Shown: positions 53,732 to 63,546, counted from the first letter of the stretch. The stretch: 64,000 nucleotides of DNA from Thermoleophilales bacterium (GCA_020636895.1 JACJWZ010000002.1:248001-312000), one strand, 5' to 3'. Made by a program: numbers and translations. Notes: generated from the letters alone by a model not told the origin.

Positions 53732-55087
53732 TCAGGCGCCGCTCTGGCGGGCGAGCTCGGCGGCGACGCGCTCGCCGGAGCGCACGGCGCCGTCCATGTA
53801 GCCGTTCCAGACCGCGCTCGTCTCCGAGCCGGCCCAGTGGATCCGTCCCTCGGGCTCGCGCAGCAGCTCTCCGTAGTCGGTCCAGGTGCCCGGGGCCAGA
53901 TGGGCGCCGTAGCCGCCGCGGATCCACTCCTCGTTCGCCCAGTCCTGCTCGACGTAGTCGAGCGCCTCGAGCGCCTCGGGGCCGAAGTAGGCGGCGAGGT
54001 CGCCGAGGACGAGCGCGCGCCGCTCACCGGGGGTGAGCGCTGCTGCGCGACGGCCGTGCCTCCCCTCGAGGAAGCCGAGGAGGACGCCGCAGGAGCCGTC
54101 GGCGGGCGAGTTGTCGAAGGTCACAGCCAGCGGGCGCTCCATGCTGCCGGCCTGGCCGGAGAGACCGCGCTCGCGCCAGAACGGCCGCTCGTAGCGGGCC
54201 ATGCACTTGATCACGTAGCCAGCGGGCATCTTTGCGTGGAGCTGGGCGCGGCGGCCGCTCAGCGCCGGGGAGAAGGAGATCCGCGGGATCACCGACGGCG
54301 CGACGGCGACCACCACGCGATCGACGTCGAGCTGTCCCCAGTGGCCGCCGACGGTGACACCGTCGCCCGTCTGGGCGATCGACAGCACCGGCGCGCCCAG
54401 CCGAACGACGTCGCCGAGCTCGGCCGCCATCCGCAGCGAGATCTCCTGCGAGCCCCCGTGGAAGCGGGAGTCCTGGGCGCCGTCGCCGGTCCGAAGCAGG
54501 TTGTCGAGGTCCTTGCCCGAGTGCAGGTAGAAGAGGAAGTGGAGCATCGAGATGTCCTCGGGCTCGGCCGAGAAGACCGCCTCGACCATCACGCGGAGCG
54601 TCTCGCGGCCGAGCTTCGTGCGGACGTTGAGCCGCGCCCACGAGGCGACCGTCTGCGCGTCGAGCGCCCGCGCCTTCGGGGCGCTCCAGGGCGCGTCGAG
54701 CGGGACCTTGGCGGCGAGCCGGTCGATCCGGAACTGCGCCAGGCCGAGATCGGCGATCACGTGCTTGGGCAGGCCGAAGTAGTCGTCGTCGAAGCGGCGG
54801 ACCTCGCCGCCGTACTCGACGAGGTTGAAGCCCTCGTCGTAGGTCTCGTAGGTGCCGATGCCGAGCTCGGAGGCGAGCGCGACGAGGCGGTCCTGCGTCG
54901 GGCCGATCCACTGCCCGCCGATCTCGACGACCGTGCCGTCGCCGAAGGTGTGGTTGAGCGTGCGGCCGCCGACCCGGTCCTGCGCCTCGAGCACCGTCAC
55001 CTCGACCCCGCGCCGCCGCAGCTCACGCGCCGCGGTCAGCCCGGCGAGGCCGGCGCCGACGATCGCGACTGACTGCGGTTCGCTCAC
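53732..55087 (-). CDS. Flavin-containing amine oxidase
   Basis: 451 aa from the GTG at 55087 (GGAGG 9 nt upstream). FAD-binding N-terminus SVAIVGAGLAGLTAARELRR, then EAQDRVGGRTLNHTF and the Trp-containing IGGQWIGPTQDRL, the flavin-monoamine-oxidase pattern. The C-terminal FAD closing motif is IHWAGSETSAVWNGYMDGAVRSGERVA. It oxidises a primary or polyamine substrate, producing aldehyde, ammonia and H2O2; the substrate is unknown. Confidence 0.93.
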   Translation of the reverse strand: MSEPQSVAIVGAGLAGLTAARELRRRGVEVTVLEAQDRVGGRTLNHTFGDGTVVEIGGQWIGPTQDRLVALASELGIGTYETYDEGFNLVEYGGEVRRFDDDYFGLPKHVIADLGLAQFRIDRLAAKVPLDAPWSAPKARALDAQTVASWARLNVRTKLGRETLRVMVEAVFSAEPEDISMLHFLFYLHSGKDLDNLLRTGDGAQDSRFHGGSQEISLRMAAELGDVVRLGAPVLSIAQTGDGVTVGGHWGQLDVDRVVVAVAPSVIPRISFSPALSGRRAQLHAKMPAGYVIKCMARYERPFWRERGLSGQAGSMERPLAVTFDNSPADGSCGVLLGFLEGRHGRRAAALTPGERRALVLGDLAAYFGPEALEALDYVEQDWANEEWIRGGYGAHLAPGTWTDYGELLREPEGRIHWAGSETSAVWNGYMDGAVRSGERVAAELARQSGA

Positions 55088-55106
55088 GGCGCTCACCCTC
55101 CGGAGG

Positions 55107-57479
55107 CTATCCGGCCCGGTACCAATCGACGTACTTCCCGCACGCGTCGCTGAGCGGCACGCGCCGCACCGCATCGGCGGCGAGCGGCGTAGCGGTCAAC
55201 GAGCGCAGATGCGCCTCGTTCGGCGCGCGCAGCAGGCGCCCGAGCAAATTGGGCTCCTCCGGCTCGGCGGTGATCTTCGCGCTCGTCGCCTCGTTGGTGT
55301 CGACGAACCCGACCGGGAACGGCGGCGTCTCGCCTCGGAAGTCGAGGTTGGCGGCGACCGTGCGGTCGAGGTTGATCTCGGGCGAGCTCAGATGGACGGG
55401 GCGGCGGCTGTCGTACTCGAGCGAGAGCAGCCAGTGGCCGCCCGTCGGGAGCTCCAGTCGCTGGCTCACGGCGGCGCCGTCGCTCGCGGTGGCCGTCGGC
55501 TTCCAGGCGCTCTCCGGCTGGACGATCGGCGCCGGGTCCCAGATCACGGCGTAGCCGTCCTGCTCGGAGATCTTCCGCTGCTCGGGGTCGGAGCAGTCGA
55601 GCTCCTTGCCGACCATCGTGCCCTCGTCGAGCGTGCTGCGCTTGCCGACCGAGCCGGTGCGCTCGTAGAGGGCGTAGTCGTCGGAGCGGACCACCTCCCG
55701 GTAGCGCGGCGGCACCTGCGAGGCGGGGCCGCCGGTCGTCGCGACGATCCAGTCGAAGCGGTCGAGCTGGCGCGGGTGGAGGACGTCGACGTCGAACTTC
55801 TCGCCGCCGCCCGGACCCTTCTTGAAACGCGGCCGGATGTCCTCGACGTCGTAGAAGTTGGTGACAACGCCGGTGATCTCGCCGGAGCCGCGCAGCTCCC
55901 AGCCGATGAAGTCGTCGCGACCGAGGAAGAGCACGTCCTCGCCCTGCACCGCCTCGCGGATCGAGGCGAGCTGCTCGGCGTGGTCGCTCGGGCCGACCGG
56001 CGCCTGGCGGACGACGAGGAAGACCGAGAGCGCGGCGCCGGCGGTGAGCGCGGCGCCGAGCGCCAGCAGCGGCGTCCGCTTGGAGCCGAGCGTGCCGCGG
56101 ACGGCGACGAGCATGACGAGCGGCGCCGCGATCGCAAGCCCCTTGGCCGCGACGTAGGGGCTGCCGGCGAGGGCGAGGAAGCCCCACGCGGCTAGCGCGG
56201 CGACGGCGGTGGCCGCGGGCGCCAGCTCACGTCGGTTGCGAACCGCGGCGACGATCCCGGCGACGAACGCGGCGAGCGCGACCGCGGCGCCGAGGTAGAA
56301 GAAGGCGGTCGGACCGCCGGCGGCGTCCGCGGCCGTGCGGAAGTCACCCGTCGGCCAGATCCCGAACGCCTGCAGCGGCGAGAGCGAGCCCCGCAGGTTG
56401 CCGAGCTGGGAACCGAAGCGATCGGGGTTCAGCGCCGAGACGCGGCTGAAGTCGGCGAGGCGGCTCCACTCCTGCGCGGTCGCGAGCAGGAGGATCACGA
56501 CGATCCCCGCCGCGTAGGGAGCGACGCGACGTACCCAGTCGTCGGGGAGCTGCGGGCGTGGCTTGACGAGCAGCAGCCGCGCGGTGACGACCGCGACGGC
56601 GACCGCTCCGACCCAGAGCAGACCCGGAAGCGAGTAGACGAAGATCACCCCGGCGAGGAGGACGCCGAGCGGCAGCACGCGGAGCAGCGGATGGGCGCCC
56701 GGCTCGTCGTCCTCCCCGGTCTCCTCACCCTCACCCCGGAGCCCGACGAGCCGCCCGAGCGCGACGCCCGTCGCGAGCACGAGGATCGACATCATCGGCT
56801 CCTTGAAGGCGCCCTGCAGGAGGTAGGCGATACCGAGGTAGGCGAGCGCCACGAGGCAGGCGCCGAGGATCCGCCGCGAGCGGCCGAAGCCGCCGAGGCC
56901 GGCCAGGGCGACCCACCCGAGCAGCGGCGCCAGGGCGACGGTGAGCCCGGCGAAGACATCGACGAGGTTCGCCCCGGTCCCGGTCGAGACCGCGGCGGCG
57001 AGGGCGTGCGGGCCGATCGGGTAGCCGCCCTTGACGAAGGTCGGCACCGGATCGTGGGGATCGGCGACGTAGTCGGCGATGATCAGGTGCGAGGCCATGT
57101 CGTCGTTGACGAGCCCGGCCCCGAGCACGCCGACGTAACCGGCGATCGCGAAGGGAAGCATCGCGGCGAGGACGGTCACGAGCAGGATCGGGGCACCGGC
57201 GGCGCCCGCCTCCGCGAGCCCTCGGACCCGTCCGCGCAGGTAGATCGCGGCGACGATCACCGCGACGGCGAGGACGATCGCGGCCGTCGTGGCGTGACCC
57301 GGCAGGCGGATCGAGACACCCGCGAGGACGAGCAGCGCGCCGAGACCGTAGGCGGGGGCCAGCGGGGAGATCCGAGCCGGACTCTCTCGCGATGCCCCCG
57401 CCGCAAGCGCCGCGAGCGCCTGGCCGGCGATCAGCGCGGCGCCGAGTACGAGGACGAGAGTCGCGAGGGCGCCGGCCAC
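55107..57479 (-). CDS. Large polytopic membrane protein, possible GT-C glycosyltransferase
   Basis: 790 aa with roughly 13 transmembrane helices in the first ~540 residues and an extracytoplasmic C-terminal ~250-residue domain with Trp/Asp-rich loops. An acidic luminal motif (LVNDDMASHLIIADYV) after the third helix and YPIGPHALAAAVS are reminiscent of the GT-C glycosyltransferase fold, in which loop acids are catalytic. The evidence is only fold-like. The GTG start has TACGAT 6 nt upstream. Confidence 0.7.
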   Translation of the reverse strand: MAGALATLVLVLGAALIAGQALAALAAGASRESPARISPLAPAYGLGALLVLAGVSIRLPGHATTAAIVLAVAVIVAAIYLRGRVRGLAEAGAAGAPILLVTVLAAMLPFAIAGYVGVLGAGLVNDDMASHLIIADYVADPHDPVPTFVKGGYPIGPHALAAAVSTGTGANLVDVFAGLTVALAPLLGWVALAGLGGFGRSRRILGACLVALAYLGIAYLLQGAFKEPMMSILVLATGVALGRLVGLRGEGEETGEDDEPGAHPLLRVLPLGVLLAGVIFVYSLPGLLWVGAVAVAVVTARLLLVKPRPQLPDDWVRRVAPYAAGIVVILLLATAQEWSRLADFSRVSALNPDRFGSQLGNLRGSLSPLQAFGIWPTGDFRTAADAAGGPTAFFYLGAAVALAAFVAGIVAAVRNRRELAPAATAVAALAAWGFLALAGSPYVAAKGLAIAAPLVMLVAVRGTLGSKRTPLLALGAALTAGAALSVFLVVRQAPVGPSDHAEQLASIREAVQGEDVLFLGRDDFIGWELRGSGEITGVVTNFYDVEDIRPRFKKGPGGGEKFDVDVLHPRQLDRFDWIVATTGGPASQVPPRYREVVRSDDYALYERTGSVGKRSTLDEGTMVGKELDCSDPEQRKISEQDGYAVIWDPAPIVQPESAWKPTATASDGAAVSQRLELPTGGHWLLSLEYDSRRPVHLSSPEINLDRTVAANLDFRGETPPFPVGFVDTNEATSAKITAEPEEPNLLGRLLRAPNEAHLRSLTATPLAADAVRRVPLSDACGKYVDWYRAG

Positions 57480-57531
57480 CGCGGCATCGTAGGCGAGCGC
57501 GCCCGCGCGGGCGGGTGCTCCCGCACTCGGC

Positions 57532-59763
57532 TCAGTGCTTCTTCTTCGCCTTCTTGACCTTGACCTTGAACTTCTCGACCGTCGGCTTGGCCTGCTCGTT
57601 GCCGTCGCCGTCGATCGCGTAGACGCGGAACGTGTGCCTGCCCTTCTTCACCTTCTTGTACTTGACCGGTGATTTGCACTTGCGCCACTTGGCCTTGTCG
57701 AGCTTGCACATGTAGGAGGCGATGCCGCCGTCACCCGCGTCGGTCCCGCCCAGGGTGATCTTCACCTTGGCGCCCTTCCTCCGCGCCTTCTTGCCGGGCT
57801 TCAGCTTCTTCGCCTTCAGCTTCTTGACCTTGGCGACGGGCGCATCGAAGTCGGGCGCCTTGGTGGTCGTCTTGGACTCGAAGCCGGGAGCGGCGGTGAA
57901 GCCGGGCGGCAGGTACAGGGGCTTCTGCGCCTGCACGACCCCGGCGGTTCCCGCCCCCTGCATGGTCGGCACCCTCAGCTCGAGATCCTTGACGACGATC
58001 GCATGCTGCGCGGCGGCGTCGCCCGCGGAGGCGTCGTTGACGTGGGAGTAGGGAGCGTCGTCGGCGAGCAGCTCGAGCTTGAGCTGATGGCCGGCCGCCA
58101 CGTGCCACAGGTTCGGATGCAGTTGCATGTACTGGACCGCGTCGGGGGTGCCGACGTCCGGCCGCAGCAACCCGCGCTGGACCAGCGTCTCTTGTCCGTC
58201 GGGCCCGACGTCGAGGAGCCGGGCGGCGAGTTGGTCGCTCTCGCCGGTGACCTCGAGACGCATGAACACCATCGCGCCACCGAGGACGTCGTAGCCGTCG
58301 CCGCTCGCCGTGTCCGTCCGGTAGTTGGCTGAGGTCGGGTTGTCGGCGGCGGGCACGGTCGCGCAGGCCGTCGTCGCCGAGCCGAAGAACGAGGCGCCGT
58401 CGGTGGAGCCGCTCGGCTGGACCGTCTGCGGATCGGATGTGCGCAGGCGCACCTCGCCCTGGGCCGCGTCGGACCACTGGTCGAAGGTGTAGGGGCCGCT
58501 CGACGGATCCGACGACGGGCAGGTGAACCCCTTCATCTGCACGTTCTCCGGCGGCTTGGTGCCAGTGCGCTCGTCACGCACGTAGTAGTTCATCCAGGCG
58601 TCCTGAAGCGGTCGCAGGAACGCGTCGTCCTTGTCCTGGGAGCGCGGATGGCCGATGTCGCCGAAGTACATGGCGACGGGTGTGCCGGGGTGGTCGGCGC
58701 GGATCTTGTTGTAGAGCTTCATCGACTCGTCGCCGCCGACGAAGTCGTCGTTCCAGCCGTCGCCGAAGATCATCGGCGCGGGGGCGATGGAGTCGTCGAC
58801 GTTGTAGGCGCCATGGGTCAGCAGGGCCGCCTGGATCACCGGCTTGATCGCGTCGTAGGGGCCGGGGCCGTTTGCCGCTGCGGCGAGCGCGGTGACCTCG
58901 GGACCGAGGTTCGCCTGGCCGCTGCCCATCGCACCGAGGAAGAACCCATTCATGACGCCGGCCTTCTGGACGCCCACACGGCCGCTGCCGTCCGGGCCGA
59001 AGTAGGGGGAGTCGGCGACGTAGTCGAGCGACGTCCCCGTCGGCTGCTGCGTGTAGAGGACGTCGGCGGCCAGCGTGTTCGGGGTCGCCGCGGCGATATG
59101 GAGGGGGGTGCCGTTGGGGCTCGTCCACGGCACGTAGGTCCCGTCGGGAAGCACCGTGCGCGAGTTGAGCATGCCCAGGGTCGAGCTCATGATCCCGCCG
59201 TAGGAGCCGCCGAAGGCGCCGATCCGGTCGGGGTCGACGAGGCCCTCGTCAACGAGGTGGCCGATCAGGAACTGGGCGTCACGGGCCTCGTAGCGCGTGT
59301 CGATCAACTTGATGTTGCCGTCGCTGCAGTCGGCCCACCCGGGCAGGCCGGTGCGCGAGGCGGGAGAGCCGCAGCTCTGATGCCAGCCACGGTCACTCAT
59401 GCTGAAGACCGCGTACCCCTGCTGGAGCCAGCGCTGGGCGCCGCTGCTGAGGATCTTGCTGCCGCCCCAGCCGTGGTACATGCCGACCAGGGGGAAGCCG
59501 CCGTCGGGGCCGCTGCCGGGCTCGGGGGGGAGGTAGACCGAGACGTCGATCGGGGTGCCGTCCCAGCTCTGCACCCGCGAGGGGCTGGCGGTGCACCAGC
59601 GCTGACCGTCGTTGGCGCCGCCGCTTTGGACGGTGCAACTCACAGCGGGGCTCGGCATGCCCGTGAAGACCGAGCCGACGGTCGCGTTAGCGCTCGGCGC
59701 GAGCGCCAATGCTCCAGCCAGCACCGCAAACGTCGTCAGCAAGCGTCGCGCGATCGAGTTCAT
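57532..59763 (-). CDS. Secreted S15/CocE-type alpha/beta hydrolase
   Basis: 743 aa. A signal peptide (LTTFAVLAGALALAPSANA) leads to an alpha/beta-hydrolase domain with nucleophile elbow GAFGGSYGGIMS, a probable acid (FGDGWNDDFV) and His (FGDIGHPRS), as in X-Pro dipeptidyl-peptidase/CocE esterases. A beta-sandwich S15 C-domain follows. The last ~110 residues are strongly Lys-rich (KVKKLKAKKLKPGKKARRK) with two Cys (YMCKLDKAKWRKCKS), similar in style to the tail of the subtilase-like protein. GAGGAG lies 13 nt upstream. Confidence 0.88.
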   Translation of the reverse strand: MNSIARRLLTTFAVLAGALALAPSANATVGSVFTGMPSPAVSCTVQSGGANDGQRWCTASPSRVQSWDGTPIDVSVYLPPEPGSGPDGGFPLVGMYHGWGGSKILSSGAQRWLQQGYAVFSMSDRGWHQSCGSPASRTGLPGWADCSDGNIKLIDTRYEARDAQFLIGHLVDEGLVDPDRIGAFGGSYGGIMSSTLGMLNSRTVLPDGTYVPWTSPNGTPLHIAAATPNTLAADVLYTQQPTGTSLDYVADSPYFGPDGSGRVGVQKAGVMNGFFLGAMGSGQANLGPEVTALAAAANGPGPYDAIKPVIQAALLTHGAYNVDDSIAPAPMIFGDGWNDDFVGGDESMKLYNKIRADHPGTPVAMYFGDIGHPRSQDKDDAFLRPLQDAWMNYYVRDERTGTKPPENVQMKGFTCPSSDPSSGPYTFDQWSDAAQGEVRLRTSDPQTVQPSGSTDGASFFGSATTACATVPAADNPTSANYRTDTASGDGYDVLGGAMVFMRLEVTGESDQLAARLLDVGPDGQETLVQRGLLRPDVGTPDAVQYMQLHPNLWHVAAGHQLKLELLADDAPYSHVNDASAGDAAAQHAIVVKDLELRVPTMQGAGTAGVVQAQKPLYLPPGFTAAPGFESKTTTKAPDFDAPVAKVKKLKAKKLKPGKKARRKGAKVKITLGGTDAGDGGIASYMCKLDKAKWRKCKSPVKYKKVKKGRHTFRVYAIDGDGNEQAKPTVEKFKVKVKKAKKKH

Positions 59764-59878
59764 TCCGTTCAGCTCTCCTCAGCTCCCCGTGGTCACGTTC
59801 GTCACCCCCACAACTCAGTCGGGGACGTTAAGGATCGGTCGTGGGCAGCGCGTACACAAAGATCGTCACTCTAGCCGC

Positions 59879-59893
59879 CTACTTTTGTAGATT
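59879..59893 (+). promoter_or_regulatory. Promoter/operator for PucR-type gene
   Basis: TAGATT (59888-59893) ends 8 nt before the ATG at 59902. It overlaps a small inverted repeat CTAC-TTTT-GTAG (59879-59890). No ribosome binding site is seen. An autoregulatory operator is possible. Confidence 0.4.
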
Positions 59894-59901
59894 TCCTATA
59901 G

Positions 59902-61083
59902 ATGGATGTCCCGAGCGACACCGCCGCCGCGCCGGGGCGCGGCTTGCCGCGCGAGCTCGGCCGTGCCATCACAGCGCGGCGGGAGGAGATCACCGACGGG
60001 ATCATGGCGGCGGTGATGCCGGCCCTTCCGGCCTTCAGCGACCCCAGCGAGATCCCCTTCGCGAGCGGCCTGCAGCAAGCGGTCGAGAGCGCGCTCGACG
60101 AACTGGCGAAGCAGATCGCCACCGGTGAGCCGACGCCGCTCCGCGACATCGACTACCGCCTCGGCCGCGGCCAGTCGCTCGCGATGCGCACGCTCGAGGA
60201 GCTCCTCACCGCCTACCGGATCGGCGGGCGGGCCTTCACCCACGAGGTTGCCGGCGTCTCGGAGGAGCTCGGCTTCGGGCCCGACGTCAGCCTCCGCGTC
60301 GCCGACGCCGTCACGGCTCTGATCGACGGCTACTCGATCCGGGCCGCCGCCGGCTACACCGACGGACAGCTCGCCTCCACCGGCGCTTCCGAGATGGGCC
60401 GCTCCCACCTCGTCCGGCGGATGATCCTCCGCAGCGACGACCGCGACGGTTGGGCGACGATCGCCCGCGGTGTCGGCTGGCGCATCCCCGAGCGGGTGGC
60501 CTGCGGGGCGGTGCGGGTGGCCGAGTGGGAGGCCGCGGGAGGGCTGCCGGGCGGCCCTCCCGCCGGGCCGATCGACGAGCTCATCTGCGTCGTCGTCAGC
60601 GACCCCGCCGAGGGCGGCGTCTCCGGGCGCCAGTCGGAGGGCCTCGCCTCCCTGCCCCTCGCGGTACTCGGCCCGACCGTCCCGCCGGAGGAGGCGCCGC
60701 TCAGCTTCGCGCGCGCGGCGACGCTGATCCGCGCCGAGGTCGTGAGCCCCGGTGACGGTCTGATCCGCGCCGACGACCATCTCTTCGAGCTGGCCCTTCT
60801 CTCGGTCGAGCCGCGCATCGCCTCCGACTTCGTGCGCGCCCGCCTGGCTCCAATCGACTCCCTCGGCGGACAGGCCACCGGCAAGGTCGGCGCGACGCTG
60901 GGAGCCTGGCTCTCCCACCAGGGCCGATACGAGCCCACCGCCGCGCAGATCGGCGTCCACCCGCAGACGGTGCGGTACCGCATCAACCAGGCGCGCGAGG
61001 CGTTCGGAATCGACTTCGACGACCCGGCGAAGCGGGACGAGATCCGCCTCGCGCTGCAGCTGCGGGCGCTGGGTACGCGCTGA
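59902..61083 (+). CDS. PucR-type transcriptional regulator
   Basis: 393 aa. A helical N-terminal region (about 15-180) and a GGDEF-like-degenerate middle region precede a C-terminal PucR helix-turn-helix: GAWLSHQGRYEPTAAQIGVHPQTVRYRINQAREAFG (about 330-365). PucR regulators respond to small metabolites such as purine catabolites; the effector here is unknown. It is divergent from the S15-type hydrolase and might control it. A leaderless start is likely. Confidence 0.9.
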   Translation: MDVPSDTAAAPGRGLPRELGRAITARREEITDGIMAAVMPALPAFSDPSEIPFASGLQQAVESALDELAKQIATGEPTPLRDIDYRLGRGQSLAMRTLEELLTAYRIGGRAFTHEVAGVSEELGFGPDVSLRVADAVTALIDGYSIRAAAGYTDGQLASTGASEMGRSHLVRRMILRSDDRDGWATIARGVGWRIPERVACGAVRVAEWEAAGGLPGGPPAGPIDELICVVVSDPAEGGVSGRQSEGLASLPLAVLGPTVPPEEAPLSFARAATLIRAEVVSPGDGLIRADDHLFELALLSVEPRIASDFVRARLAPIDSLGGQATGKVGATLGAWLSHQGRYEPTAAQIGVHPQTVRYRINQAREAFGIDFDDPAKRDEIRLALQLRALGTR

Positions 61084-61095
61084 GGACGCAAGATG

Positions 61096-61150
61096 GCATC
61101 GAGTGGCACAACGGGGACGTACCCCGTCCCTTTCCTGCCACTCGATGACA
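61096..61150 (+). repeat. Palindromic repeat, copy D (solo)
   Basis: Arms CATCGAGTGGCA (61097-61108) and TGCCACTCGATG (61136-61147) are perfect 12-bp inverted repeats, with inner arms GGGACG/CGTCCC. The GCATCGAGTGG end matches copies A and B at 14.8-15.8 kb, while the centre differs. It lies between the convergent PucR and asd genes, a terminator-like place. Confidence 0.8.
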
Positions 61151-61195
61151 AGCGGGCGCCGACGACGGCCCCGCGCCTCTGTATTGACGGCCGGT

Positions 61196-62245
61196 CTAGG
61201 CGACGAGCGCGGGCTCGGGGACCCGCACGAGGTCCCGCTCAACGAGCAGCTGCGCGACCTGGACGGCGTTTGTGGCGGCGCCCTTGCGCAGGTTGTCGCC
61301 GACGACCCACATGTTGAGGCAGCGCTCGTGGGAGGGATCGCGGCGGATCCGGCCGACGAAGACCTCGTCGCTGCCCTCGACGTCGGTGGCGAGCGGGTAG
61401 ACCCCGGCCCCCGGGTCGTCCTGGACGATCACGCCGGGAGCGCCACCGAGGAGCTCACGCAGCTCGTCGGGCGAGAGCGGATCGCGGGTCTGCACGTTGA
61501 TCGACTCCGAGTGAGCTCCGAAGACGGGCACGCGGACGCAGGTGGCGGAGATGCCCATGTCCTCGCCGGCGCCGAGGATCTTGCGCGTCTCGGCCATCAT
61601 CTTGCGCTCCTCGGTCGTGTAGTCGTCGCCGTCCTTGAAGGTCTCGACCTGCGGCAACACGTTGAAGGCGATCCGGTGCGGGTAGATGCTCGCCTCGGTC
61701 TCACCGCCGTTCAGCACGGCGCCGGTCTGGGTGCGCAGCTCCTCGATCGCGCGCTGCCCGGTGCCCGAGACCGACTGGTATGTGGAGATGACCAGCCGCT
61801 CGATCCCGACCGCGTCGACGATCGGCTTCAGGGGAACGACCATCTGCATCGTCGAGCAGTTCGGGTTGGCGATCAGGCCGTGGTGGCCCTCGGCGTCATC
61901 GGGGTTGACCTCGGCGACGACGAGCGGCACGTCCTCGTGCATGCGCCAGTAGCTGGTGTTGTCGACGACGACCGCCCCCGCGGCGATCAGCTTCGGCGCC
62001 CACTCGGAGCTGACGCTGCCCCCGGCGGAGGAGATCACGAGGTCGAGCCCCTGAATCGACTCGTCGCTGAGCGGCTGCACCTCGACCTCGCCGCCGGCGA
62101 ACTGCAGGCGCTTGCCGGCGGAGCGCTCGGAGGCGAGGGGGACGAGCTCGGAGACGGGGAAGTCGCGCTCCTCGAGCACGCGGAGGACGGTCGAGCCGAC
62201 GGCGCCGGTCGCGCCGAGGACGCCGAGGCGGACGCCGCCGCTCAC
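61196..62245 (-). CDS. asd: Aspartate-semialdehyde dehydrogenase
   Basis: 349 aa from the GTG at 62245 (GTGA overlap with lysC). NADP-binding GVLGATGAVGSTVLRVL, catalytic Cys in NPNCSTMQMV, and the active-site His in FGAHSESI. It makes aspartate semialdehyde from aspartyl phosphate, the branch point to lysine, diaminopimelate, threonine and methionine. The frame continues upstream into lysC without a stop in another frame, but the overlap fixes the start. Confidence 0.97.
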   Translation of the reverse strand: MSGGVRLGVLGATGAVGSTVLRVLEERDFPVSELVPLASERSAGKRLQFAGGEVEVQPLSDESIQGLDLVISSAGGSVSSEWAPKLIAAGAVVVDNTSYWRMHEDVPLVVAEVNPDDAEGHHGLIANPNCSTMQMVVPLKPIVDAVGIERLVISTYQSVSGTGQRAIEELRTQTGAVLNGGETEASIYPHRIAFNVLPQVETFKDGDDYTTEERKMMAETRKILGAGEDMGISATCVRVPVFGAHSESINVQTRDPLSPDELRELLGGAPGVIVQDDPGAGVYPLATDVEGSDEVFVGRIRRDPSHERCLNMWVVGDNLRKGAATNAVQVAQLLVERDLVRVPEPALVA

Positions 62246-63546
62246 TGGCCCACGCGCGCCCGGTGATGGACGCCGGTCGGCTCCTCCTCGTGCACGGACT
62301 CGGAGCCGAGGCCGAAGCTCTCGTGCAGGGCGCGCACCGCGTCGTCGACGCGGTCGGAGGAGATCACGCAGGAGATCTTGATCGGCGAGGTGGAGATCAT
62401 CTCGATGTTGATGCCCTGCTCGCCGAGGACGCGGAAGACCTGAGCGGCGACACCGGGGTGGCTGCGCATCCCCGCGCCGATGATCGAGACCTTGCCGATC
62501 CGCTCGTCCGTGAGGATCTCGTCCGAGTTCTGGCCCGTCGCCTCGATCGCCTCGACCGCCTGCCGCAGATCGTCGCGGGCGACGGTGAAGGAGAGATCCG
62601 CTCCGTGCGTGGTTGAGACGGGCTCGTTCTGGATGATCACGTCGACGTTGACGTTCGCGTCGGCGAGCGCGGTGAAGATGCGCCCCGCCATGCCGGGCTC
62701 GTTCTTGACCCCCGCGAGGGTCACGCGCGCCTCCTGATCGGAGTGCGCCACTGCTGTCACTAGCGGTCGTTCCATCGTCTCGTTCTCGGAGACGACGAGG
62801 GTACCGGGGCCGCTCTCGAACGACGACCGGCAGTGGATCGGGATGTCGTAGTTGCGCGCGTACTCGACGCTGCGCAGCTGCAGCACCTTGGCTCCCGACG
62901 CCGACATCTCGAGCATCTCCTCGAAGGAGACGACCGACAGCTTGCGGGCGTCGGGGACGATGCGAGGATCGGCGCTGAAGACGCCAGCGACGTCGGTGTA
63001 GATCTCGCAGACGCTGGCCTGCAGGGCGGCGGCGAGGGCGACCGCGGTCGTGTCGGAGCCGCCGCGGCCGAGGGTGGTCACGTCCTTGGAATCCGTCGAG
63101 ACGCCCTGGAAGCCGGCGACGAGGACGATGTTGTCCCCGTCGAGCGCGGCCTGGATGCGGTCGGCACGGACGTCGATGATGCGTGCCTTCGTGTGCGATG
63201 AGTCGGTGACGATCCCCGCCTGCGACCCGGTGAGCGAGATCGCCGAGTGGCCGAGATCGGTGATCGCCATCGCGCACAGCGCGCAGGAGATGCGCTCGCC
63301 GGTCGACAGCAGCATGTCCATCTCGCGCGGCTCGGGGCGGTCGGAGATCTCGGAGGCCTGTCGGACGAGATCGTCGGTCGTCTTGCCGCGGGCGGAGAGC
63401 ACCGCGACGACCTTCGATCCCCGCTCGCGCTCGGCGACGATCCGCGCCGCGGCGCGCTTCAGGTCCTCTGGCCCGGCGACCGAGGTGCCGCCGAACTTCA
63501 TGACGACGATCTCGGCGGGCTGCGACGTGGTCTCGGCAGCTGACAT
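62242..63546 (-). CDS. lysC: Aspartate kinase
   Basis: 434 aa from the ATG at 63546. The kinase domain opens VVMKFGGTSV (residues 14-23) with LGRGGSDTTAVALAAAL further in. Two ACT domains follow (ARVTLAGVKNEPGMAGRIF and KVSIIGAGMRSHPGVAAQVF), as in feedback-inhibited actinobacterial aspartokinases. It phosphorylates aspartate, the first step of the aspartate family. TATCCT ends 10 nt before the ATG, with no ribosome binding site. It is followed directly by asd. Confidence 0.97.
   Translation of the reverse strand: MSAAETTSQPAEIVVMKFGGTSVAGPEDLKRAAARIVAERERGSKVVAVLSARGKTTDDLVRQASEISDRPEPREMDMLLSTGERISCALCAMAITDLGHSAISLTGSQAGIVTDSSHTKARIIDVRADRIQAALDGDNIVLVAGFQGVSTDSKDVTTLGRGGSDTTAVALAAALQASVCEIYTDVAGVFSADPRIVPDARKLSVVSFEEMLEMSASGAKVLQLRSVEYARNYDIPIHCRSSFESGPGTLVVSENETMERPLVTAVAHSDQEARVTLAGVKNEPGMAGRIFTALADANVNVDVIIQNEPVSTTHGADLSFTVARDDLRQAVEAIEATGQNSDEILTDERIGKVSIIGAGMRSHPGVAAQVFRVLGEQGINIEMISTSPIKISCVISSDRVDDAVRALHESFGLGSESVHEEEPTGVHHRARVGQ

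Noticed and set aside
52966..54027. ORF covering the 53.6-kb repeats
   Set aside because: Mostly Arg/Pro shadow of the CBS and amine oxidase genes and repeat translation.
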